Assembly: GCA_947085045.1 (NCBI GenBank)
Contig: CAMTUU010000008.1
Location: forward strand, 62,001 to 126,000
Source: Pseudolysinimonas_A sp947085045
GTDB taxonomy: Bacteria > Actinomycetota > Actinomycetes > Actinomycetales > Microbacteriaceae
Direction of reading: 5' to 3'
Length of the DNA: 64,000 bases
Below the pieces are notes generated by a model. It made no database searches and was not told the origin of the DNA. It saw nothing but the letters and a program-made list of their open reading frames with translations. The position numbers were made by a program, and so were the translations under genes. Positions 8,721 through 17,243 of this stretch are shown here, one piece after another (the first letter of the stretch is position 1; every line of letters starts with the position of its first letter).

Positions 8721-8729
8721 GCCCCCAGT

Positions 8730-9485
8730 CTACGGAGCCGCCCGCTCCTCTTCCTGACGCTCCACCGCATCCCGCACCAGGCGGTACCAGAGGTAGATCG
8801 CGAAGCCCGCGAAGAGCACCCACTCGATCGCGTAGAACACGTTGAGCACGTTGAGGGTGACCTCGCGCTCAGGGGGGGCGGCGACGATCGGCTCGAGCGG
8901 GGCGACCGGCTCGGCGAGCACGAGGTACCCGCCGTAGACCGGTCCGGCCTCGGGCCAGAGGTTGACGAGCTCGGCGACCGAGAGGGCTGTCCGCTCGCCC
9001 GCCTCGAAATCCGACGACTGCGGCTCCTCGGAGAGCTGGTAGCGGCCCACCCACTCCGCGCGGTCGAGGGCGCCGACGCTCGGCGCGGCGTCGGCCGACC
9101 AGCCCAGCGCCACCGCGAGCGAGACGCCGTCGGCGGTCACCAGATGTCCGACGGCCCAGGATCCGGTGTTCCCCCGCCCGTCGCCGCGGCCGGTCAGCAC
9201 GACGGTGTCGTCGGGCACGAACTCCCCCGTCACCGACACGACCCGCCCGAGCTGGGTCTCGGTCATCCCGCCGCCGGGCTCGGCGATCGAGGTCAGCGGC
9301 ACCGCGGTCTCGGTGTCGATCTCGACGGTCTGCGCGTTGTCGACGCTGCGGCTCAGCTGCCACTGCCCGAGCGCCGCGAACCCGGCCGCGATCGCGAGCG
9401 AGAGGACCAGCGCGGCGATCCACCGCGGGGTGATCGCGGTCGCCCAGAACCGCGTCGCGAGCGATGGTGATGTTGTCGTGCTCAA
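8730..9485 (-). CDS. SURF1 family cytochrome oxidase biogenesis protein
   Basis: A 251-residue membrane protein of the SURF1 family, which assists maturation of haem-copper cytochrome oxidase. It has an N-terminal membrane helix (WIAALVLSLAIAAGFAALG, about 22-40) followed at once by the QWQLSR motif, an extracytoplasmic domain, and a C-terminal helix (VFYAIEWVLFAGFAIYLWY, about 216-234). The start is a TTG that overlaps the antiporter stop (TTGA); GAGAGGGA lies about twelve bases upstream and no ATG or GTG gives the complete first helix. Overlap with the antiporter suggests coupled translation. Confidence 0.87.
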   Translation of the reverse strand: MSTTTSPSLATRFWATAITPRWIAALVLSLAIAAGFAALGQWQLSRSVDNAQTVEIDTETAVPLTSIAEPGGGMTETQLGRVVSVTGEFVPDDTVVLTGRGDGRGNTGSWAVGHLVTADGVSLAVALGWSADAAPSVGALDRAEWVGRYQLSEEPQSSDFEAGERTALSVAELVNLWPEAGPVYGGYLVLAEPVAPLEPIVAAPPEREVTLNVLNVFYAIEWVLFAGFAIYLWYRLVRDAVERQEEERAAP

Positions 9486-10855
9486 TATTCCGGGTCCCTC
9501 TCCCGCGCGGGGCGGGTCTCGATCGGTGCGTCGGGCGCAATGGGCTCGGGGAACTCGTCGGCCGCGACCTCGAGCGCGGGCTCGTCGTCGTCGATCCCGC
9601 CCGACATCGCCATCTCGGCGAGCGCGAACTCGCGATCGCGTTCGCCGTTGATCCGTCGAACGCGCCGAGAGGCCGGGCTGAGCGCGCCCAGACGCTCCGA
9701 GTTGACGGCGAGCACCGGCCCGATGATCGCCATGCTCAGCACGTAGAGTCCGGCGAACGGCGTGAGCCGCGAATCGAGGCCGGCGGCCGCGGCGAGGGTC
9801 GCGAGGATGAGGGTGAACTCTCCGCGGTTGTGCAGCATCGTCGAGACGTTGATGCCCTGCGCCGGGGTGAGCCCGTTCATGCGGGCGATCAGCTGGCCGC
9901 CCGCAGCGTTCACCACGAGGGTCATCACGACCGCGACGGCGACCGGGACGACGACATCCCCGAAGGTGGAGGGGTCGAGCGCGAGCCCGAAGTTGAGGAA
10001 GAAGAACGCGGCGAAGACGTCACGCAGCGGAAGGGTCAGCGCCTCGATGCGGGCCCGGAACCGGGTAGCGCCCAGCACGAGTCCGATGAGGAACGCGCCG
10101 ATCGCATCCGACACCCCGAGGAGCTCGCCCAGTCCCCCGAAGGCGAGGGCCAGTCCGAAGAACACGATCGTGAACAACTCGTCGTCGCGCGCCCCGATCA
10201 ACCGCGAGACGAACCGTCCGCCGAACCGGGCGATGACGAACATCGCGATGAGGAACGCGAACGCCGTCGCCAGCTGCACGATGATCGGCCAGATCTCGGT
10301 CTCGCCGCTCAGCACGACGGAGACGATCGCCAGATAGATCGCGATGAAGACGTCCTCGACGACGGCGATGCCGAGGATGGTCGGCGTCTCCTGGTTGGCC
10401 AAGCGCCGCAGCTCGATGAGCAGCTTCGTGATGATCGCGCTCGACGACATCGCCGTCATGCCGGCGATGATCAGCGCCTCGCGGGTGCCCCAGCCGACGA
10501 ACAGGCCGAAGACGAAGCCCGATCCGATGTTGATCGCGATCCGGATGCCGCCGGAGATCAGCAGCCGGCGAGCGTTGCCGAAGAACTCGTCGGTGTCGAA
10601 CTCCAGGCCGAGGTAGAAGAGCAGGAAGATGAGTCCGAACACGGCGATCAGCTCGACATCCGCCGACTCGAATTCGAGGAACGAGACGAGTTCGAAGTTC
10701 GGGCTCGCGACGAGCCCGATCAGCATGTAGATGGGGATCGCCGGCAGGCCGATCAGCTTGCCGAGGCGGCCGAGCCCGTAGGCGAGCAGGAACAGGATGC
10801 CGAGCGTGACGAGCTCGGTCCCCAAGCTCCCGGCGGCCACCGCGGCAGCGCGCAC
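9482..10855 (-). CDS. Monovalent cation:proton antiporter, CPA2 family (KhtU/KefB type)
   Basis: A 457-residue polytopic membrane protein with about twelve to thirteen hydrophobic segments covering residues 10-390, matching the Na+/H+ exchanger fold of the CPA2 family. The conserved helix pair region ALIIAGMTAMSSSAIITKLLIELRRLAN is present. The final 70 residues form a polar acidic cytoplasmic tail. It is immediately downstream (two bases) of a TrkA-C protein, the arrangement of the KhtT/KhtU potassium efflux systems of Bacillus, in which the soluble subunit gates the antiporter. A K+ (or Na+)/H+ exchange role is inferred from family and pairing. Confidence 0.9.
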   Translation of the reverse strand: MRAAAVAAGSLGTELVTLGILFLLAYGLGRLGKLIGLPAIPIYMLIGLVASPNFELVSFLEFESADVELIAVFGLIFLLFYLGLEFDTDEFFGNARRLLISGGIRIAINIGSGFVFGLFVGWGTREALIIAGMTAMSSSAIITKLLIELRRLANQETPTILGIAVVEDVFIAIYLAIVSVVLSGETEIWPIIVQLATAFAFLIAMFVIARFGGRFVSRLIGARDDELFTIVFFGLALAFGGLGELLGVSDAIGAFLIGLVLGATRFRARIEALTLPLRDVFAAFFFLNFGLALDPSTFGDVVVPVAVAVVMTLVVNAAGGQLIARMNGLTPAQGINVSTMLHNRGEFTLILATLAAAAGLDSRLTPFAGLYVLSMAIIGPVLAVNSERLGALSPASRRVRRINGERDREFALAEMAMSGGIDDDEPALEVAADEFPEPIAPDAPIETRPARERDPEY

Positions 10856-10857
10856 GG

Positions 10858-11388
10858 CTAGTTCCCGGGCGGCGCGGCAGCGTCCGCGGGGGCCTTGTGG
10901 AACTCCCCCGTGCGGAAGAACTGGAACGCCTTCGCGACCTTCTCGGGCGCGCCGGCGACGACCAGGGTGTCGCCGGGGAAGACCTTGAAGTCGCCGTCCG
11001 GGGCCGGGTTGGCGGACTCGCCGCGCACGACGGCGACGACGGTCACGCCGGGAAGACCCTTGCTGGTGAGCGAGCCGAGCTGCTGCCCGGCGATGTGGTG
11101 GTCGTAGTCGACCGGGAACCAGTCGATGCTCAAGCCCGGGATCTGGTCCATGCCGGAGAGCGACTCGGTGATGCGCGTCCCGCCGAGCAGCTCGGCGAGG
11201 GTGTGTGCCTCGTCTTCGTCCAGCCGGAGGGAGACCTTCCGGGCGTCGCCGTCCTCGGCGTCGGCGAAAGTGATGAGGTCGCTGTGGCCCGAGCGGTGCG
11301 TGAGCACCCCGAGCTTCCCGCCGTCGTCCGTGACGAAGGTGTGGAGCACCCCTACGCCGGGGAGTTTGACCCGCCTGACATCGACCAT
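10858..11388 (-). CDS. TrkA-C domain regulator of the cation antiporter (KhtT-like)
   Basis: A 176-residue soluble protein. The N-terminal half (1-80) resembles the KhtT regulatory region, and the C-terminal half holds an RCK_C/TrkA_C domain ending GDTLVVAGAPEKVAKAFQFF (about 141-160), which typically binds a nucleotide or ligand and gates an ion transporter. It lacks the TrkA_N Rossmann domain. Its stop lies two bases before the antiporter start, so subunits are probably made together. The last residues are Ala/Pro-rich. Function as the antiporter's gating subunit is inference from the family and the gene pair. Confidence 0.88.
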   Translation of the reverse strand: MVDVRRVKLPGVGVLHTFVTDDGGKLGVLTHRSGHSDLITFADAEDGDARKVSLRLDEDEAHTLAELLGGTRITESLSGMDQIPGLSIDWFPVDYDHHIAGQQLGSLTSKGLPGVTVVAVVRGESANPAPDGDFKVFPGDTLVVAGAPEKVAKAFQFFRTGEFHKAPADAAAPPGN

Positions 11389-11397
11389 GTCTCCAGT

Positions 11398-13131
11398 TTA
11401 GGTCGTCGCGCTCGGGACTTCCGGGGCCTCGAGCCGCACCCGATCGGCCGAGGCGTCATTCGGCTGTTCCTGGCTCGCGCGTTCGGCCTCGACCCGCTTC
11501 AGGTAGTAGCCCACCTCGCGCTCGATCCGACCGGCATCCCAGCCCAGCGCCTCCCCCATGAGCCGGGCCGCGACGGGAGCCGCCGCGACGCCGCGGTCCC
11601 ACGACTCGATCGAGATGCGGGTACGGCGGGCGAGAACGTCGTCGAGGTGCAGCGCCCCCTCGTGGGTCGCCGCGTAGACGACCTCGGCGCCGATGTAGTC
11701 GTCGGCGCCGGGCAGCGGCTCGGCGAGCTCCGGGCGCTCCTGGATGAGTTCGAGCAGCTCGTCGGCCATCACCCCGTACCGATTGAGCAGGTGCTCGACC
11801 CGCACCCGATGCACGTTGTACGCCTTCGCGATCTTGGAGCGCTTGTTCCACGCCGCCTCGTAGCCCTCCGCGCCGAGCAGTCCGATGTTCTCGGTGACGC
11901 TGGCGGAGACGTGACCGTCGAGCGCGCGCACGGCCTCGTCGACAGCATCCTTCGCCATCACGCGGTAGGTGGTCCACTTGCCGCCGGCGACCACCACGAG
12001 TCCGGGCACGCTGTGCGCCACGATGTGCTCGCGGCTGAGCTTGCTCGTCTCATCGCTCTCGCCGGCGAGCAGCGGACGCAGGCCCGCGAAGACGCCCTCG
12101 ACGTCGTCGCGCGTGAGCTTCGTCGCGAGCACCGAGTTGACGTGCTCGAGCAGATAGTCGATGTCGGCCGCCGTGGCCGCAGGGTGCGCCTTGTCGAGGT
12201 CCCAGGTGGTGTCGGTCGTGCCGATGAGCCAGTGCCGCCCCCACGGGATGACGAACAGCACGCTCTTCTCGGTGCGCAGCAGCAGCCCGAGCTTCGACTG
12301 GAACCGGTCGCGCGGCACCACGAGGTGCACGCCCTTCGACGCGCGCACCTTGAACTGCCCGCGCTCGCCCACGAGTCGCTGGGTGTCGTCGGTCCAGACG
12401 CCGGTCGCGTTGACGACCTGCTTCGCGAGGATCTCGAACTCCTCGCCGGTCTCCGTGTCGCGGGCCGTCACGCCCGTGACGCGCTGCCCGACCTTGAGGA
12501 ACCCGATCACCTCGACCCGGCTCGCGACGTGCGCTCCGTAGAAGGATGCGGTGCGTGCGAGCGTCGCGACGTAGCGCGCGTCGTCGACCTGCGCGTCATA
12601 GTAGGTGAGCCCCCCGGTGAAGGCGTCCGGGTGCAGGCTCGGCGCCGCGCGCAGCAGCTGCCGGCGGCTGAGATGCCGGTGGTGCGGAACGCCCGGCGGC
12701 CGGCCGCCGGTGTACGAGAATGCGTCGTAGAGCAGCATCCCGGCCCCGATGTAGGCGCGCTCGAGCGGGCCCTTCGTCAGCGGGTACAGGAACCGCACCG
12801 GCTTCACCAGGTGCGGCGCGAGGCGCTGCAGCAGGAGGCCGCGCTCGATGAGCGCCTCACGCACGAGCCGGAAGTCGAGCTGCTCGAGATAGCGGATGCC
12901 GCCGTGCACGAGCTTCGACGACCGGGACGACGTGCCGGAGGCCCAGTCGCGGGCTTCGAGCATCCCGGTGCGCAGGCCGCGGGTCACGGAGTCGAGTGCC
13001 GCGCCCGTTCCGACGATGCCCCCGCCGATGACGAGGATGTCGAGCTCCTTGGCGCGCATGTTGGCGATGGCCGAGGCACGCTCCTCGGGACCGAGGCGGG
13101 TGGACCGGGTGACCGTTTTGCGCGGTGGCAT
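11398..13131 (-). CDS. glpD: Glycerol-3-phosphate dehydrogenase, FAD-dependent
   Basis: A 577-residue flavoprotein oxidising sn-glycerol 3-phosphate to dihydroxyacetone phosphate and passing electrons to the quinone pool. The FAD-binding motif GGGIVGTG is at 36-43, followed by RGLRTGMLEARDWASGTSS and KLVHGGIRYLEQ, the hallmark of GlpD. A C-terminal DAO_C-type helical domain (about 395-540) includes NRYGVMADELLELI. It lies 19 bases downstream of guaB3 and nine bases upstream of the KhtT-like gene, so a long shared transcript is likely. No glycerol kinase or facilitator is nearby. Confidence 0.96.
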   Translation of the reverse strand: MPPRKTVTRSTRLGPEERASAIANMRAKELDILVIGGGIVGTGAALDSVTRGLRTGMLEARDWASGTSSRSSKLVHGGIRYLEQLDFRLVREALIERGLLLQRLAPHLVKPVRFLYPLTKGPLERAYIGAGMLLYDAFSYTGGRPPGVPHHRHLSRRQLLRAAPSLHPDAFTGGLTYYDAQVDDARYVATLARTASFYGAHVASRVEVIGFLKVGQRVTGVTARDTETGEEFEILAKQVVNATGVWTDDTQRLVGERGQFKVRASKGVHLVVPRDRFQSKLGLLLRTEKSVLFVIPWGRHWLIGTTDTTWDLDKAHPAATAADIDYLLEHVNSVLATKLTRDDVEGVFAGLRPLLAGESDETSKLSREHIVAHSVPGLVVVAGGKWTTYRVMAKDAVDEAVRALDGHVSASVTENIGLLGAEGYEAAWNKRSKIAKAYNVHRVRVEHLLNRYGVMADELLELIQERPELAEPLPGADDYIGAEVVYAATHEGALHLDDVLARRTRISIESWDRGVAAAPVAARLMGEALGWDAGRIEREVGYYLKRVEAERASQEQPNDASADRVRLEAPEVPSATT

Positions 13132-13150
13132 GCCTTCAGCCTACGGTCGC

Positions 13151-14272
13151 TCAGCCCTGGTGGTACGGCGCGATGACGACCTCGACGCGCTGGAACTCCT
13201 TGAGGTCGGAGTACCCCGTCGTCGCCATCGAGCGGCGCAGTGCGCCGACCAGGTTCATCCGGCCGTCGGCTGTGTCGGCCGGGCCGAACAGCAGCTGCTG
13301 CAGCGGGGCGACCGAGCCGACCTCGACGCGGTGCCCGCGCGGCAGCTCGGGATGCCGGGCCTCCGACCCCCAGTGGAACCCGCCGCCCGGGGCCTCGGTC
13401 GCCCGCGCGAGGGTGGAGCCGAGCATGACGGCGTCGGCGCCCACCGAGATCGCCTTCACGATGTCGCCGGAGGTGCCGAGGCCGCCGTCGGCGATGACGT
13501 GCACGTAGCGTCCGCCGGACTCGTCGAGGTAGTCGCGGCGCGCGCCGGCGACATCCGCCACCGCCGTCGCCATCGGGGCGTGAATGCCGAGGCTCGTGCG
13601 CGTCGTCGATGCGGCACCGCCACCGAAGCCGACGAGCACCCCCGCGGCGCCCGTGCGCATGAGGTGCAACGCCGCCGTGTAGGTGCTGGCGCCGCCGACG
13701 ATGACCGGCACGTCGAGCTCGTAGATGAACTTCTTGAGATTGAGCGGTTCGACCGTCTTCGACACGTGCTCCGCCGACACCGTCGTGCCGCGGATGACGA
13801 ACAGGTCGACGCCGGCCTCGACGACGGTCTTGTAGTGCTCCTGCGTCAGCTGCGGGCTGAGCGCCCCGGCGACCGGAACCCCGGCGGCGCGGATCTCGGC
13901 GATGCGCGCCTTCAGCAGCTCGGGCTTGATCGGTTCGGCGTAGATCTCCTGGAGGCGCTTCGTCGCGCCCTCTCCCGTGAGCCCGCGGATCTCCGCAAGC
14001 ACGGCGTCGGCGTCCTCGTACCGGGTCCAGACGCCCTCGAGGTCGAGCACGCCGAGGCCGCCGAGCTGGCCGATCGCGATCGCGGATGCCGGGCTGACGA
14101 CCGAGTCCATCGGAGCCGCGAGCACCGGGATGTCGAACGTGAACGCGTCGATCGTCCAGCTCACGCTGACATCCTGCGGGTCGCGGGTGCGGCGGCTCGG
14201 CACGATCGCGATGTCGTCGAACGCGTAGGCACGACGGGCCCGCTTCGACCGGCCGATCTCGATGTCACTCAC
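13151..14272 (-). CDS. guaB3: GuaB3 family IMP dehydrogenase-related protein
   Basis: A 373-residue TIM-barrel protein of the actinobacterial GuaB3 group, related to IMP dehydrogenase but lacking the CBS pair. It begins MSDIEIGRSKRARRAYAFDD, typical of the group, and keeps the barrel segments VLAAPMDSVVSPASAIA and HVIADGGLGTSGDIVKAISVGADAVMLGS in split form. The GSxCTT active-site loop of true IMPDH is not seen. Recent work on actinobacterial/cyanobacterial homologues points to GMP reductase-like activity for some GuaB3 proteins; the activity here is uncertain. It heads the run guaB3-glpD-khtT-antiporter-SURF1-DUF3817-guaA. Confidence 0.93.
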   Translation of the reverse strand: MSDIEIGRSKRARRAYAFDDIAIVPSRRTRDPQDVSVSWTIDAFTFDIPVLAAPMDSVVSPASAIAIGQLGGLGVLDLEGVWTRYEDADAVLAEIRGLTGEGATKRLQEIYAEPIKPELLKARIAEIRAAGVPVAGALSPQLTQEHYKTVVEAGVDLFVIRGTTVSAEHVSKTVEPLNLKKFIYELDVPVIVGGASTYTAALHLMRTGAAGVLVGFGGGAASTTRTSLGIHAPMATAVADVAGARRDYLDESGGRYVHVIADGGLGTSGDIVKAISVGADAVMLGSTLARATEAPGGGFHWGSEARHPELPRGHRVEVGSVAPLQQLLFGPADTADGRMNLVGALRRSMATTGYSDLKEFQRVEVVIAPYHQG

Positions 14273-14424
14273 GTAGAGGGAGCTTAGTCAGCGCGCCCGC
14301 GCCACTCGGGCTTCGTCCCAGACCGATTCGTCGGACTCGGACACCCGGCCGTCGGAGCCGAACCGCTCGAACGAGCAGGAGTCGCTGCACGACTCCGGCA
14401 TCCGGCTTCACCTCGCCGCGGATT

Positions 14425-14446
14425 CGCCATAGAGGGTTCTGTCGCG
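14425..14446. repeat. Flanking palindrome, left copy, next to the AbiEi/DUF559-like gene
   Basis: A 22-base imperfect palindrome centred on CATAGAGGG-TTCTGTC. It sits directly after the stop of the AbiEi/DUF559-like gene and matches, in reverse complement, 17 of 22 bases of the element at 15584-15605 on the other side of that gene. I did not see the motif elsewhere outside genes. Confidence 0.6.
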
Positions 14447-14447
14447 C

Positions 14448-15440
14448 TCAGGACCCCGGCGTACCGGGGTCCGACGTGACGAATCGGAGTCCGTACGAGC
14501 GCCCGTGAGCGCGAGGGACACCGGCATCCGTCAGGATCCGCGCGAGAAGAACAGGGTTCCTGACCTCCTCGGTGACGAGGCGGACGACGCCCGACGTGAG
14601 GCGACGGAGCCGATCCTCTCGCCTCTTCTCCCTCCACACCGCGGCGGACGGATCCCCGCGCGTGTACTCGTCGCGGGTGTATTTGACCTTGCCGTCGAAC
14701 TCTCCCGCGATGTCGACGCTCTCCCAGTAGAAGTCGGACTCCATCTGCCCTTCCGCGTCCCGCCAGTAGTGCTGCAGCCTCGGGACCTCGAAACCGAGCC
14801 GGTGGATCGCCGCCCGCGCTTCGCTCTCGCCGACGGAATCCGACAGGTGCGTCGAGAATCCGACGACGCGCTCCGCGACTCGGCCGCCGCGTGGAAACCG
14901 TGCCCGCCCGAGCGCGGCGAACAGCTCCTCGCGCGTGACCGGAGCTCGTGCCTTGCGCCACTGCGCGCGGTCGGCGACGGCGACGGCTCGCCCGAATTCG
15001 AGGGAACGCGCGAGGTCGAGAACGGTGCGGGCGACGGTGGTCACAGGGATGCCGTCGCGGACGATGTGCTCCGCGGTGTCGAACGCGGCGGTCGTCCGCC
15101 GGACGCCCGGTTCACTCGAGCCGCCCCCGGGATAGGGCACGAGAAGCAGGACGTCCTGGAGGTCGCGCGACGCGTAGGGCAGGCCGTGCAGGGCCGCGGC
15201 CGAACCGCCGGCTACGAGGAACGGGCCGCGAACGCGGCGGATGGTCGCGCGGACGGCCAGAACGTGACGCCCCTCCGGGCTGAGCGACTCCCAGATCTCG
15301 CGGAGGCAGTATGCGCCGCGCCGCACGCGCACGAGGTTTCCGCGCCGACATTCGACCCGCATCTCGCGGCCGGACCCGCCCGATCTCTCGACCTCGTCGG
15401 TGAAGAGCAGTACGTCGGGGACGAGGGTCGCGGAGTCCAT
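14448..15440 (-). CDS. AbiEi-like/DUF559 domain protein of unknown function
   Basis: A 330-residue protein of a type common in Microbacteriaceae. The N-terminal 120 residues resemble the type IV antitoxin AbiEi (short wHTH region RRGNLVRVRRGAYC, then AALHGLP). The C-terminal 110 residues carry a DUF559/Vsr-like nuclease-fold signature: SDFYWES, GEFDGKVKY and EKRREDRLRR, giving candidate metal ligands of the PD-(D/E)xK type. I chose ATG 15440, where family similarity starts; the frame is open to 15554. No partner toxin is adjacent. It sits between guaB and guaB3, flanked by related palindromes, which suggests it was acquired. Biochemical function is unknown. Confidence 0.75.
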   Translation of the reverse strand: MDSATLVPDVLLFTDEVERSGGSGREMRVECRRGNLVRVRRGAYCLREIWESLSPEGRHVLAVRATIRRVRGPFLVAGGSAAALHGLPYASRDLQDVLLLVPYPGGGSSEPGVRRTTAAFDTAEHIVRDGIPVTTVARTVLDLARSLEFGRAVAVADRAQWRKARAPVTREELFAALGRARFPRGGRVAERVVGFSTHLSDSVGESEARAAIHRLGFEVPRLQHYWRDAEGQMESDFYWESVDIAGEFDGKVKYTRDEYTRGDPSAAVWREKRREDRLRRLTSGVVRLVTEEVRNPVLLARILTDAGVPRAHGRSYGLRFVTSDPGTPGS

Positions 15441-15583
15441 GCCTTCAGCATGAGCACCGGGCGCCTCGGGGATGAGCTCGCCAACCGCCAACCGCGGGGA
15501 GACGGAGGGTGCTGACTCGGGGAAGGACGCGTCCCGGGGAACCCCTTTCGACATCCCAGACCCTCGCGCACGGGGCTCCGCGT

Positions 15584-15605
15584 GGCAATAGAGCCCTCTA
15601 TGACG
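15584..15605. repeat. Flanking palindrome, right copy, next to the AbiEi/DUF559-like gene
   Basis: A 22-base element with the perfect core ATAGAG-CC-CTCTAT (15588-15601 region). Its reverse complement matches the element at 14425-14446 at 17 of 22 positions. It lies between the guaB stop and the AbiEi/DUF559-like start, so the pair bounds that gene in inverted orientation. A G-run (GGGGGGG) follows at about 15611. Confidence 0.6.
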
Positions 15606-15646
15606 CAGGCGGGGGGGAGGGGCGGAGGGGAGGAGGGGAAGGAAGG

Positions 15647-17149
15647 CTACGAGGAGTAGTTGGGCGCCTCGACGGTCATCTGGATGTCGTGCGGGTGCGA
15701 CTCCTTCAGACCGGCCGGGGTGATGCGCACGAACTTGCCGCGGGCCTTGAGCTCGGGGATGGTGCGGGCGCCGACGTAGAACATCGATTGCCGCAGGCCG
15801 CCCATCAGCTGATAGACCGTCGCGGCGAGTGAGCCCCGGTAGGAGACCCGGCCCTCGATGCCCTCGGCGATCAGCTGCGCGTCCGACGGCACGTCGGCCT
15901 GGAAGTAGCGGTCGCGGGAGTACGCGGTCTTCTTGCCGCGGTCGCTCATCGCGCCGATCGAGCCCATGCCGCGGTAGTTCTTGAACTGCTTGCCGTTGAC
16001 GTAGATGAGGTCGCCCGGGCTCTCGTCGGTGCCGGCGAGCAGCGAGCCGAGCATGACGGTGTCGGCGCCGGCGACGAGCGCCTTCGCGATGTCGCCCGAG
16101 TACTGCAGGCCGCCGTCGGCGATCACCGGAACACCGGTCTCGCGCGCGGCGAGCGATGCCTCGTAGACCGCGGTGACCTGCGGCACGCCGACGCCGGCGA
16201 CGACGCGGGTGGTGCAGATCGAGCCCGGTCCGACGCCGACCTTGATCGCGTCGGCTCCCGCATCGATGAGCGACTGGGCGCCGGAGCGGGTGGCGACGTT
16301 GCCGCCGATGATGTCGATGGCATGGAAAGCGTTGTCGCCCTTGAGGCGGCCGATGATGTCGAGCACCCCGGCCGAGTCGCCGTTCGCGGTGTCGACGACG
16401 ATGACGTCGACACCGGCGTCGCGCAGCGCCCCCGCACGGTCCCAGGCGTCGCCGAAGAAGCCGATCGCGGCGCCGACGCGGAGGCGGCCCGCGTCGTCCT
16501 TCGTCGCGTTCGGGTACTTCTCGCTCTTGTCGAAGTCCTTGACCGTGATGAGTCCGCGGAGCACGCCGTTCGCGTCGACGAGTGGCAGCTTCTCGATCTT
16601 GTGCTGCGCGAAGATGGCGACCGCGTCATCCGGATCGATGCCGACCGGAGCGGTGATGAGCGGCATCTTCGTCATGACGTCGCGCACGAGCGTCGACGAC
16701 TTCTCGAACGGCGACACGAATCGCATGTCACGGTTGGTGATGATGCCGACGAGCTTGCCGTCGCCTTCGATGACCGGCAGGCCCGAGACGCGGAACCGGC
16801 CGCACAGGTCGTCGACCTCGGCCACCGTGGCGTCGGGCGTCGTCGTGACCGGGTTGGTGATCATCCCCGACTCGGAGCGCTTCACCTTGTCGACGTGCGA
16901 CGCCTGGTCGTCGATCGAGAGGTTGCGGTGCAGCACCCCGAGGCCGCCCTGGCGCGCCATCGCGATCGCCATGCGCGACTCGGTCACGGTGTCCATCGCG
17001 GAGGAGAGCAGCGGCGAGTACACGCTGATCCGCTTCGTCAGCCGCGATGCGGTCTCGGCCTCGCTCGGGATGACGTCGGTGTGCCCGGGCAGGAGCATCA
17101 CGTCGTCGTAGGTGAGACCGATGAATCCGAAGGGATCGGGCTGGTCCAT
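15647..17149 (-). CDS. guaB: Inosine-5'-monophosphate dehydrogenase
   Basis: A 500-residue enzyme catalysing NAD-dependent oxidation of IMP to XMP, the committed step to GMP. The catalytic cysteine lies in GVGPGSICTTRVVAG, the substrate loop in ADGGLQYSGDIAKALVAGADTVMLGS, and the flap carries the ...DRYFQ segment. A CBS pair (about 95-210: VRDVMTKMPLITAP and LPLVDANGVLRGLITVKD) is inserted in the barrel. GAGGACACC precedes the ATG. It lies upstream of the AbiEi/DUF559-like gene, guaB3 and, farther on, guaA, so most of GMP synthesis is encoded here. Confidence 0.98.
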   Translation of the reverse strand: MDQPDPFGFIGLTYDDVMLLPGHTDVIPSEAETASRLTKRISVYSPLLSSAMDTVTESRMAIAMARQGGLGVLHRNLSIDDQASHVDKVKRSESGMITNPVTTTPDATVAEVDDLCGRFRVSGLPVIEGDGKLVGIITNRDMRFVSPFEKSSTLVRDVMTKMPLITAPVGIDPDDAVAIFAQHKIEKLPLVDANGVLRGLITVKDFDKSEKYPNATKDDAGRLRVGAAIGFFGDAWDRAGALRDAGVDVIVVDTANGDSAGVLDIIGRLKGDNAFHAIDIIGGNVATRSGAQSLIDAGADAIKVGVGPGSICTTRVVAGVGVPQVTAVYEASLAARETGVPVIADGGLQYSGDIAKALVAGADTVMLGSLLAGTDESPGDLIYVNGKQFKNYRGMGSIGAMSDRGKKTAYSRDRYFQADVPSDAQLIAEGIEGRVSYRGSLAATVYQLMGGLRQSMFYVGARTIPELKARGKFVRITPAGLKESHPHDIQMTVEAPNYSS

Positions 17150-17243
17150 GGTGTCCTCGCAGGTGCCGAGAGTCGAGTGGGTGCCCGGCTACGACAGCGG
17201 AGACCGGTACTCGATGTTAACGGCTTCCGGCGAAGAAGATTCC

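Noticed and set aside
10897..13176. A plus-strand open frame of 759 codons
   Set aside because: It is antisense to glpD and the KhtT-like gene, both of which have clear family motifs.
15555..15646. Extension of the AbiEi/DUF559-like gene to the start at 15554
   Set aside because: The 38 extra residues lack family similarity, and a better match to family N-termini starts at 15440; kept as an alternative only.
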